NCBI GenBank assembly: GCA_029256035.1
Contig: JAQSYR010000125.1
Span: 1-5,492, forward strand
Direction of reading: 5' to 3'
Length of the DNA: 5,492 bases
DNA from: Anaerocolumna sp.
Lineage (GTDB): Bacteria; Bacillota; Clostridia; Lachnospirales; Lachnospiraceae
Shown here: one piece after another, positions 1-5,025 of the stretch
Numbering within the stretch: position 1 is the first letter of the stretch
How the letters are laid out: every line of letters starts with the position of its first letter
Program-made: the position numbers and the translations under genes
Notes under the pieces: generated by a model
The model's database searches: none
What the model was told of the DNA's origin: nothing
What the model saw: only the letters and a program-made list of their open reading frames with translations

Positions 1-62
1 TGTACCACAAATTCATTTTCCGCAATTGCCTCTCTTGACCCTTTCACATTTCTTAGTCTCAT
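1..62 (-). CDS. trmB: tRNA (guanine-N7-)-methyltransferase, N-terminal fragment
   Basis: Partial gene running off the left edge; only the first 20 codons are present. Reading the minus strand from ATG at 62-60 gives a protein beginning MRLRNVKGSR, followed by a segment ending in ENEFVV. This is the characteristic opening of bacterial TrmB, which methylates N7 of guanine 46 in tRNA using S-adenosylmethionine. The start is supported by an AGGAGA ribosome binding site at 76-71, eight bases before the ATG, and by a near-consensus promoter further upstream (170-142). The methyltransferase domain itself lies outside the window, so the call rests on the N-terminal signature alone. It is transcribed divergently from the ATPase operon, and no functional link between the two is implied. 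Confidence 0.82.
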   Translation of the reverse strand, partial: MRLRNVKGSREAIAENEFVV

Positions 63-110
63 ACTTGAATTCTCCTATAACCTATCTATTTATAGCACTT
101 TAATCCACAG

Positions 111-129
111 AAGTACATTCTTGGTACTT
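111..129 (-). other. Short hairpin in the trmB mRNA leader
   Basis: A perfect 6-bp inverted repeat, AAGTAC / GTACTT (111-116 and 124-129), encloses a 7-base loop. Given the predicted transcription start near 135, it would fold within about the first 25 bases of the trmB mRNA, well upstream of its ribosome binding site. It could stabilise the 5' end or be a DNA operator just downstream of the promoter. The symmetry is visible; any role is inferred, and a 6-bp match can arise by chance. Confidence 0.3.
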
Positions 130-141
130 ATATGTAAAATT

Positions 142-170
142 ATTATACCAATTCCATACAAGAATGACAA
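142..170 (-). promoter_or_regulatory. Sigma-A-type promoter with extended -10 for trmB
   Basis: On the minus strand, TTGTCA (170-165) is the -35 box, one mismatch from TTGACA. It is followed by a 17-base spacer and a perfect TATAAT -10 box (147-142). The -10 is directly preceded by TGG, giving an extended -10 (TGnTATAAT). Transcription would start near position 135, leaving a leader of about 70 bases before the trmB start codon. The boxes and spacing are seen directly; activity is inferred. This is the clearest promoter in the window. Confidence 0.75.
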
Positions 171-305
171 GTTAATTCCTATTCTGGATTGTTATTGCTA
201 TATTTTTCACAATAATGTACAAATATTTTTTAAATTTCAACATATTTTGTTCTATTTTCACCATTTAACTTTTCAAGAATTGTAGTATTATATAGTGTAG
301 CGCAC

Positions 306-335
306 TTCACTTTATAATTTGTTAATAATTATAAA
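306..335 (+). promoter_or_regulatory. Candidate promoter for the V-type ATPase operon
   Basis: The best-spaced plus-strand pair is TTCACT (306-311, four of six matches to TTGACA) and TATAAA (330-335, five of six matches to TATAAT), 18 bases apart. A perfect TATAAT lies at 313-318 but has no recognisable -35 at the right distance. A third option is TTGTTA (319-324) with TGTATT (343-348). A promoter is expected somewhere here because the genes are divergent and the operon begins at 407. Which boxes are used cannot be settled from sequence alone. Confidence 0.35.
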
Positions 336-354
336 CTAAATGTGTATTCTTCTC

Positions 355-382
355 AGTTAATTATGCTTAGTCGTAAATAACT
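355..382 (+). promoter_or_regulatory. Hairpin in the ATPase operon 5' leader
   Basis: AGTTAATTAT (355-364) can pair with GTAAATAACT (373-382) to give ten stacked positions: eight Watson-Crick pairs, one terminal T-G wobble and one A-A mismatch, closed by an 8-base loop (365-372). It ends 11 bases before the AGGAGG ribosome binding site, leaving that site free. It has no U-tract, so it is not a terminator. It may stabilise the 5' end of the mRNA or bind a regulator. The pairing is seen; the function is inferred. Confidence 0.35.
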
Positions 383-406
383 AGACTTTAGACAGGAGGA
401 AATTGA

Positions 407-718
407 ATGGAAAAAGTGATTAGCATTTTATACGATATTGAAGAAAAGGCTAATAATATCATTAAAAGAGTTAATGAAGAAAAAATTAAGCTCCAGGAGG
501 AACTTAATCATAATTTAAAAGAGTTGGATCAAACCATTGCAAAAGAAAAGGCTGAGAAGTTAAGTGCATTAAAATCAGATATTGATCAAAAGCTTGCCAT
601 TGAAAAGCAGTCTTTAATAGATGATTGTAATAGACAGCTTAATAAAATGGAAGAAAACTACACGCAGAATCATGATACTCTTGTGGAAAACATTTTTCAA
701 GAGATTATTAGGGCCTAG
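407..718 (+). CDS. atpH: V-type ATPase peripheral stalk subunit, G/H type (coiled coil)
   Basis: A 103-residue, highly charged protein with almost no proline or glycine and no membrane segment; essentially one long helix rich in Glu, Lys, Gln and Leu. It opens MEKVISILYDIEEKANNII, resembling the start of G/H-type stalk subunits of A/V-type ATPases. In this family the protein pairs with subunit E as a heterodimeric coiled coil connecting the membrane stator I to the A/B head, resisting rotor torque. The start is fixed by AGGAGG at 394-399, seven bases before the ATG. It is the first gene of the operon, 20 bases ahead of subunit C, and position plus coiled-coil character are the main support. 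Coiled-coil sequences diverge quickly, so assignment to G/H rather than a general coiled-coil protein is good but not certain. Its presumed partner, subunit E, is disrupted in this window. Confidence 0.75.
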   Translation: MEKVISILYDIEEKANNIIKRVNEEKIKLQEELNHNLKELDQTIAKEKAEKLSALKSDIDQKLAIEKQSLIDDCNRQLNKMEENYTQNHDTLVENIFQEIIRA

Positions 719-738
719 TTAGTTTTGGGAGGTTTCTT

Positions 739-1773
739 ATGAATAAATTATTATCCTATAGCGGGATTATTACCAAGATTAAGGCTATGGAAAAAAGTTT
801 TATTACAAAAGAAGATTATCAGAAAATATCGAATTTGGATTCTGTGTCAGCATTTACTGCATTTCTAAAGAATCATCCGGGCTATGAACAGATTTTTGAT
901 GGCGTTGATGAGCATATCATTCATCGAGGACAGATTGAAGGATATTTCATTAATGGTCTCTATCTGGATTTTGCAAAAATCTACCGGTTTGCTGATATAG
1001 AGCAAAGAAAGGCTTTGGATTTAATATTTTTCCGATATGAGATTAATATTTTAAAGACCTGTATCCAAATGATTTATAGCGGGAAAGACGATTATGACTT
1101 ATCCGTATTTAGTTCATTTTTTGAAAGGCACTCAACCATCAACGTAAAAGCACTAGCAGCCTCTCGTTCTATGGATGAATATATAGGCTATTTAAAGGGA
1201 ACCGAATACTATTCCATGTTCGTCCGTATGCACAATACCCCTGGAATAACCTCTTTTGATTATGAAATGATGCTTGATATTTATTATTTTAGGAAAATGT
1301 GGAAGTTGAAAGATAAGCTACTGTCTGGGGATAATCAGAAAGCCCTGACTCACAGCTTAGGTTCAGAAATTGACTTACTCAACATATTATGGTTGTATCG
1401 TTCTAAGAAATTTTATGATATTCACCCTCAAAATGCTTTTTCTTACATCATTCCTATTAGTTATAAATTAAAAAAAGAACAATTGGCCAAATTATTAGAT
1501 AGTACTAATATTGAGGAATTTAACAATCATCTTAAGAAAACTCATTATTCCACTATTAGTAATTCTTTAACAGACGGTACCATGGAGTTCGCCTATCAGA
1601 AAATCATATCTAAAATATACCAGTTAAATGCATCAAAGTTCCCAAATTCAATGGCTCCTGTTAATTATTTTCTATATAGAAAGCAATTAGAAATTAAACA
1701 ATTAATTACAGCCTTAGAATGCATAAGATATAAATTAGAACCACAAGATATATTAAAATATGTATTACAATAA
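739..1773 (+). CDS. ntpC: V-type ATPase subunit C (AC39/d family)
   Basis: A 344-residue soluble protein of the length usual for this family. Subunit C is the funnel-shaped socket between the membrane K ring and the central D/F shaft, passing rotation between the two motors; it corresponds to eukaryotic subunit d. The N-terminal stretch (LLSYSGIITKIKAMEKSF, residues 4-21), the helical segment around residues 90-110 (ALDLIFFRYEINILKTC) and the C-terminal LIFFRYE-like repeat (VNYFLYRKQLEIKQLITAL, residues 308-326) match the AC39 pattern of repeated helical bundles that begin with an aromatic-rich helix. The start is supported by GGGAGG at 727-732, six bases before the ATG. The gene sits 20 bases after the G/H subunit and 49 bases before subunit I. 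A 14-bp tandem repeat begins at its last codons and includes its stop codon. The reading frame is intact throughout. Confidence 0.93.
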   Translation: MNKLLSYSGIITKIKAMEKSFITKEDYQKISNLDSVSAFTAFLKNHPGYEQIFDGVDEHIIHRGQIEGYFINGLYLDFAKIYRFADIEQRKALDLIFFRYEINILKTCIQMIYSGKDDYDLSVFSSFFERHSTINVKALAASRSMDEYIGYLKGTEYYSMFVRMHNTPGITSFDYEMMLDIYYFRKMWKLKDKLLSGDNQKALTHSLGSEIDLLNILWLYRSKKFYDIHPQNAFSYIIPISYKLKKEQLAKLLDSTNIEEFNNHLKKTHYSTISNSLTDGTMEFAYQKIISKIYQLNASKFPNSMAPVNYFLYRKQLEIKQLITALECIRYKLEPQDILKYVLQ

Positions 1774-1802
1774 TTTGTATGCAATAATTTGTATGCAATA
1801 AT
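1768..1802 (+). repeat. 14-bp tandem repeat spanning the ntpC stop codon
   Basis: The unit CAATAATTTGTATG occurs at 1768-1781 and again at 1782-1795, followed by a half copy CAATAAT at 1796-1802, giving 2.5 exact copies. The first copy contains the TAA stop codon of subunit C (1771-1773). The repeat accounts for most of this gap, which at 49 bases is the longest between genes of the operon. It looks like a slippage-type duplication. The copies contain no obvious hairpin, and no function is evident. Confidence 0.9.
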
Positions 1803-1809
1803 CATAACC

Positions 1810-1814
1810 GGAGG
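1810..1814 (+). promoter_or_regulatory. Ribosome binding site that decides the ntpI start
   Basis: GGAGG at 1810-1814 lies eight bases before the GTG at 1823. An in-frame upstream GTG at 1814 overlaps this ribosome binding site itself and therefore cannot use it. The site thus supports GTG 1823 as the start, removing three residues from the longest open frame. Confidence 0.85.
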
Positions 1815-1822
1815 TGCTTATA

Positions 1823-3721
1823 GTGATTGAAAAAATGAAGTTTTTAAGCATTACAGGTCCGCAAAGCGACTTCGACCGTGTTGTAAAGACTTATCTTAGC
1901 AAGTATGAGATACAGCTTGAAAATGCGTTGTCAGAGTTTAGTTCTGTTCATGACTTAAAACCATTTATTGAGGTAAATCCTTATAAAGATTTATTAATTA
2001 AATCAGAAGAGCTGGTAAAAAAGCTAGATAAAAACAGTCCTGCTGTTACTACGGAAATCACAACCCAAGAAGCAGCAAAGATCATAAGCGATACACTTTC
2101 TGATTTAGATGAATTAGAAACAAAAAGTAATGAATTAAAAAAAGAGAGAAATCATTTAAAAGATTTAATGAAGCAAATTGAACCGTTCCGTCATATAAAC
2201 TACGACTTAGACAAGATTCTTCATTTTAAATTTATTAAATTCCGTTTTGGTAAGATTTCCCATGAGTACTATAATAAGTTTTCAAAACATGTTTACGATA
2301 ATTTAACAACCCTTTTCATTGAGTCCGACCGGGATAGTGAATATGTATGGGGATTATACTTTGTACCAGCTTCTTATTCTGCAAAAGTTGATGCGATCTA
2401 TTCCTCTCTTCACTTTGAAAGAGTTTTTATTCCTGCAGAATATGAGGGAACACCGGAAGAAGCCTATGATTCAATTTCTAAAAAATACCATATACTGGTT
2501 TCTCAGATTAAAGAATTATCTGCAGAAATTAAGAGTAAGTTAAACCAAAATGCACATAATTTGCAAATCGCTTATGAAACTTTACGTGTACATGCTAAAA
2601 ATTTCGATGTTAGAAAAATGGCGGCTTGTACCAATGAAAATGGTAAGAGAGAATTTTATTTTATCCTTTGTGGCTGGATGACAGAAGAAAATGCTAAGTC
2701 GTTTAAGCAAGACATTGATAATGAAGAAAATATCTACTGTCTGACAGAAGATGATCATAGTGATCCAAATTCTAAGCCACCAACAAAACTTAAGAACTTA
2801 AAATTATTTAAGCCCTTTGAAATGTTTATAAAAATGTATGGAATACCTGCTTATAATGAGATAGATCCCACATCCTTTGTTGCTATTACATACTCATTAA
2901 TTTTTGGAATCATGTTTGGAGATGTAGGGCAAGGACTATGCTTGGTTATCGGAGGGGCTCTTCTCTATAAGATTAAGAAAATGAATTTAGCCGCAATTAT
3001 TTCAGTTGCCGGTATCTTCTCAACTATTTTTGGTTTTATGTATGGAAGTATCTTTGGTTTTGAAGATATCCTGCCACACTTGTGGCTTAATCCGATGAAG
3101 AACGTTATGACAGTTCTGATTACTGCTGTAGCCTTTGGTATGGGATTAATTATAATAGCTATGATCATTAATATTATTAACGGTATAAAAGCCAGAGATG
3201 TTGAAAAGATTTTCTTTGATACAAATGGTGTTGCAGGCCTTATATTTTACGGTGCTGCTATTGCTTCCGTAGCTTTGATTTTTACAGGAAGAACACTTCC
3301 TGCTACCTTTATTTTAGTTATCTTTTTTGGAATACCTTTGCTTTTAATGTTTTTCAAAGAACCACTTACCCATTTAGTTAAGAAGAAAGCAAAATTATTT
3401 CCAGATAACAAAGTAATGTTTTTTGTTGAAGCTTTCTTTGAAATGTTTGAAGTTGTATTAAGTTATTTGACCAATACTATTTCTTTCCTACGTGTTGGCG
3501 CATTTGCCATTAGCCACGTAGCTATGATGGGTGTTGTTATGTTATTAGCAGGTGCCGAATCCGGTGATCCTAATATCATTATTGTTGTACTTGGTAACTT
3601 TTTTGTTGCCGCTATGGAAGGTCTAATTGTAGGTATTCAGGTATTAAGACTGGAATACTATGAAATGTTCAGCCGTTTCTATAAAGGAACAGGCAAAGAA
3701 TTTAAACCATATAAAAATTAA
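1823..3721 (+). CDS. ntpI: V-type ATPase subunit I (membrane stator, a-subunit homologue)
   Basis: A 632-residue protein starting at GTG 1823 and opening MIEKMKFLSITGPQSDF, as in subunit I of related bacteria. Residues 1 to about 330 form the cytoplasmic arm that anchors the peripheral stalks, with coiled-coil stretches near residues 85-118 and 210-250. The C-terminal half has about seven or eight hydrophobic membrane segments forming the two ion half-channels against the K ring. Visible family motifs are NEIDPTSF (345-352), MFGDVGQG (364-371) and SFLRVGAFAISH (554-565), whose R557 corresponds to the essential channel arginine. The final helix is MEGLIVGIQVLRLEYYEMFS, with E599 and the second conserved arginine, R609. 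The ending FYKGTGKEFKPYKN is also typical. Length and frame are intact. It lies 28 bases before its partner K, the usual I-K order. Confidence 0.97.
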   Translation: MIEKMKFLSITGPQSDFDRVVKTYLSKYEIQLENALSEFSSVHDLKPFIEVNPYKDLLIKSEELVKKLDKNSPAVTTEITTQEAAKIISDTLSDLDELETKSNELKKERNHLKDLMKQIEPFRHINYDLDKILHFKFIKFRFGKISHEYYNKFSKHVYDNLTTLFIESDRDSEYVWGLYFVPASYSAKVDAIYSSLHFERVFIPAEYEGTPEEAYDSISKKYHILVSQIKELSAEIKSKLNQNAHNLQIAYETLRVHAKNFDVRKMAACTNENGKREFYFILCGWMTEENAKSFKQDIDNEENIYCLTEDDHSDPNSKPPTKLKNLKLFKPFEMFIKMYGIPAYNEIDPTSFVAITYSLIFGIMFGDVGQGLCLVIGGALLYKIKKMNLAAIISVAGIFSTIFGFMYGSIFGFEDILPHLWLNPMKNVMTVLITAVAFGMGLIIIAMIINIINGIKARDVEKIFFDTNGVAGLIFYGAAIASVALIFTGRTLPATFILVIFFGIPLLLMFFKEPLTHLVKKKAKLFPDNKVMFFVEAFFEMFEVVLSYLTNTISFLRVGAFAISHVAMMGVVMLLAGAESGDPNIIIVVLGNFFVAAMEGLIVGIQVLRLEYYEMFSRFYKGTGKEFKPYKN

Positions 3722-3749
3722 TTATTACGTATCTTAGGAGGATAATATC

Positions 3750-4169
3750 ATGACAGTTAAAATTATTTTAGTTATTGCATTAATATTAAGCATAATCATT
3801 CCTTTTGGAGCATTTCTTATAAGCGCTAAGAAAAAAGGGGGATTCAAAGCATCCCTTGCCGCTAATGCATTCTTTTTCTTTGGAACTTTAATCTTAGCTG
3901 ATATCCTGTTATTTAGTGGAAAAATTTCTGCTGCTGAAACTGAAGAAGTTGTTAGTTCATCTGCTGATGGTTTAAAATATATCGGTGCAGCTCTTGCAAC
4001 AGGTCTTTCCTGTATTGGTGGTGGTATTGCCGTAGCTTCTGCTGCTTCTGCTGCTTTAGGTGCTATTAGTGAAGATTCTTCTATCATGGGTAAAGCTCTT
4101 ATCTTCGTTGCTCTTGCAGAAGGTATTGCTCTTTACGGATTAATCGTTTCCTTTACTATTTTAGGTTAA
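3750..4169 (+). CDS. ntpK: V-type ATPase subunit K (membrane rotor ring proteolipid)
   Basis: A 139-residue, very hydrophobic proteolipid; many copies form the rotor ring that carries ions past subunit I. Four membrane segments are visible: about residues 3-25, 36-56, 74-104 and 112-138. The second hairpin is the canonical c-type domain, with a small-residue helix (GGGIAVASAASAALGAISED) and ALAEGIALYGLI, in which E124 is the ion-binding carboxylate. The first hairpin has no equivalent carboxylate in its second helix apart from D51, which lies at a different kind of site (LILADILL). This gives one ion site per four helices, as in eukaryotic and Enterococcus V-type rings, and favours ATP-driven pumping. 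The glutamate is followed by Gly rather than Ser/Thr, and no Gln is seen at the usual Na+-ligand position, so protons are the more likely ion (inference). AGGAGG at 3736-3741 lies eight bases before the ATG. A strong bias to GCT and GGT codons suits a high-copy subunit. Confidence 0.95.
   Translation: MTVKIILVIALILSIIIPFGAFLISAKKKGGFKASLAANAFFFFGTLILADILLFSGKISAAETEEVVSSSADGLKYIGAALATGLSCIGGGIAVASAASAALGAISEDSSIMGKALIFVALAEGIALYGLIVSFTILG
4035..4052 (+). repeat. Two 9-bp tandem copies inside ntpK helix 3
   Basis: GCTTCTGCT is repeated exactly at 4035-4043 and 4044-4052, coding for Ala-Ser-Ala twice in the tightly packed inner ring helix. It partly reflects strong use of GCT for alanine. A triplet-compatible duplication here keeps the frame and the small-residue packing face. 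It may be simple codon bias rather than a recent duplication. Confidence 0.55.
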
Positions 4170-4171
4170 TC

Positions 4172-4196
4172 ATCTCCCACACAGATAGAAGGAGGT
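4172..4196 (+). promoter_or_regulatory. Possible hairpin occluding the ntpF ribosome binding site
   Basis: ATCTCC (4172-4177), starting three bases after the ntpK stop codon, can pair with GGAGGT (4191-4196), the ribosome binding site of subunit F. The stem has six pairs including one T-G wobble, and the loop is 13 bases. A ribosome finishing ntpK would cover the left arm, so F translation could be coupled to K, and F made in lower amount than the multi-copy K. The complementarity is visible; the regulatory role is inferred. Confidence 0.35.
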
Positions 4197-4202
4197 ATTA
4201 CT

Positions 4203-4511
4203 ATGCGAATGTATTTGATCAGCGATAACGTTGATACCTATACGGGAATGCATCTTGCGGGAGTGGATGGCGTTGTCATCCATTCCAAGAAGCATTTAAA
4301 GGAACAACTAGACAAAGCCATTGCTGATAAAAGTATCGGTGTTTTACTTATAACAGAAAAATTCAGCCGTGAATTTCCTGAAATAATCGATGATGTAAAG
4401 TTAAACCGAAAGCTTCCTTTGATTGTTGAGATACCCGACCGCCATGGAACAGGACGTAAACCAGACTTTATTACAGCTTATGTAAATGAAGCCATTGGAG
4501 TTAAACTATAA
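4203..4511 (+). CDS. ntpF: V-type ATPase subunit F (central stalk)
   Basis: A 102-residue protein matching the usual length of subunit F, which binds subunit D in the central rotor shaft and contacts subunit C. The N-terminal part forms an alternating strand-helix pattern of the CheY-like fold: MYLISDNVDTYTGMHLAGVDG, with a strand at GVLLITEKF (residues 46-54). The conserved motif LPLIVEIPDRHG (71-82) precedes the mobile C-terminal helix. A full ribosome binding site, AAGGAGGT at 4189-4196, is six bases before ATG 4203. A second in-frame ATG at 4209 would sit 12 bases away and is less likely. It lies between K and E, 18 bases before the E start. Naming differs between organisms; in the Enterococcus ntp operon the equivalent gene is called ntpG. 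Confidence 0.92.
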   Translation: MRMYLISDNVDTYTGMHLAGVDGVVIHSKKHLKEQLDKAIADKSIGVLLITEKFSREFPEIIDDVKLNRKLPLIVEIPDRHGTGRKPDFITAYVNEAIGVKL

Positions 4512-4529
4512 AGTAGAGGAGAACGCCTT

Positions 4530-4998
4530 ATGACTGATTTATGATGAACATAGAGAAAATGCTGTTTTAAAGTCCGAAAAATCTTTCCAATTAGAATCAG
4601 AAAATCTGATTCGTGAAAAAAATCGTACACTTTCAGGTGAAAACATTACGATTCGAAGAAAAATCAGTGAAAAATCAGCAGAGTTAATTAATAAACTATT
4701 TGAAGATGTAGCAGTAAAATTATACGATTATATGAAAACCCCTGAATATACTCAACTATTAACTTCACAAATTGTAAAAGCGAAAGAATTTGCAAATGGA
4801 GAAGAGATGATAATTTATATCAATTCATCCGATGAAAGTCTAAAAGAAACTCTTGAAGCTAAAACTGGTGCAAAATTAACAATCAGTAATCGTGATTTTA
4901 TTGGTGGTACAAGGGCAGTTATGCAGGAAAAAAATATATTAATTGATAATTCATTTATAACAAGATTTAAAGAAGCAAAGAATGAATTCGTGCTTTAA
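4530..4998 (+). pseudogene. ntpE: V-type ATPase subunit E, disrupted at the 5' end
   Basis: Subunit E is the second half of the peripheral stalk: an N-terminal helix pairing with the G/H subunit and a C-terminal globular domain gripping the A/B head. Here AGGAG (4517-4521) and ATG 4530 open a frame that codes only Met-Thr-Asp-Leu before TGA at 4542-4544. The recognisable protein lies one base further on, open from 4534 to the stop at 4996-4998 (154 codons). It starts IYDEHRENAVLKSEKSF and has the family C-terminal domain: FANGEEMIIYINSSDE, DFIGGTRAV and NILIDNSF. That frame has no ATG before 4732, which lacks a ribosome binding site. Family members are usually near 190-200 residues, so roughly 20 or more N-terminal residues appear to be missing. 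The simplest reading is a small frame-changing deletion just after codon 2 (ATGACT, then G-ATT-TAT). A CTG at 4534 could in principle start a shortened protein. Confidence 0.85.
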
Positions 4999-5008
4999 TA
5001 TTAAGAAA

Positions 5009-5022
5009 GGGGAGTTATCTCC
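5009..5022 (+). promoter_or_regulatory. ntpA ribosome binding site with a self-pairing hairpin
   Basis: The likely ribosome binding site GGGGAG (5009-5014) is 11 bases before ATG 5026, longer than the 6-8 bases of most other genes here. Its GGAG (5011-5014) is followed by TTAT and then CTCC (5019-5022), a perfect 4-bp hairpin that would hide it. The ntpE stop codon ends at 4998, 12 bases before the stem, so ribosomes finishing ntpE could open it. The pairing is seen; translational coupling is inferred and the stem is short. Confidence 0.4.
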
Positions 5023-5025
5023 ATC

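Larger units (their letters stand above)
63..406. other. Divergent AT-rich intergenic regulatory region
   Basis: This stretch of 344 bases between the divergent trmB and ATPase genes has no convincing coding sequence on either strand. From left to right it holds the trmB ribosome binding site (71-76), the trmB leader hairpin (111-129), the trmB promoter (142-170), a weak inverted repeat TTATTG-N12-CAATAA (192-215), runs of A and T, a candidate ATPase operon promoter (about 306-335), a leader hairpin (355-382) and the ribosome binding site of the first ATPase gene (394-399). No riboswitch, tRNA or intrinsic terminator was recognised. Confidence 0.75.

Noticed and set aside
216..221. TGTACA palindrome as an operator
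   Set aside because: Six bases of self-symmetry in AT-rich intergenic DNA is too little to call, and no second copy is suitably placed.
2319..2543. Plus-strand open frame in an alternative frame within ntpI
   Set aside because: It is fully inside the intact ntpI gene, with no translation signal and no recognisable protein.
2965..3168. Open frame on the minus strand opposite the membrane part of ntpI
   Set aside because: Hydrophobic content is a mirror of the ntpI membrane helices; there is no ribosome binding site or promoter.
3730..3749. TATC/GATA pairing around the ntpK ribosome binding site
   Set aside because: Only four weak pairs, and the AGGAG core would be left in the loop, so it would not block translation.
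3734..4087. Long open frame on the minus strand opposite ntpK
   Set aside because: It lies antisense to a clearly conserved proteolipid gene, is created by GCT-rich codons read backwards, and has no gene-like features.
4539..4544. Programmed +1 frameshift at TTA-TGA, reminiscent of the CTT-TGA site of release factor 2, joining MTDL to the E frame
   Set aside because: The +1 repairing of the leucine tRNA on TAT is poor, no internal Shine-Dalgarno lies at the required short distance, and the product would still lack the normal N-terminal helix. A deletion explains both the frame change and the missing residues.
4541..4570. Short reading frame ATGATG overlapping the TGA of the four-codon start frame
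   Set aside because: It ends after nine codons and shows no similarity to the subunit E frame; a chance overlap.
4732..4998. Separate small gene of 88 codons starting at ATG 4732
   Set aside because: It has no ribosome binding site, and its sequence is simply the C-terminal domain of subunit E continuing seamlessly from upstream codons in the same frame.
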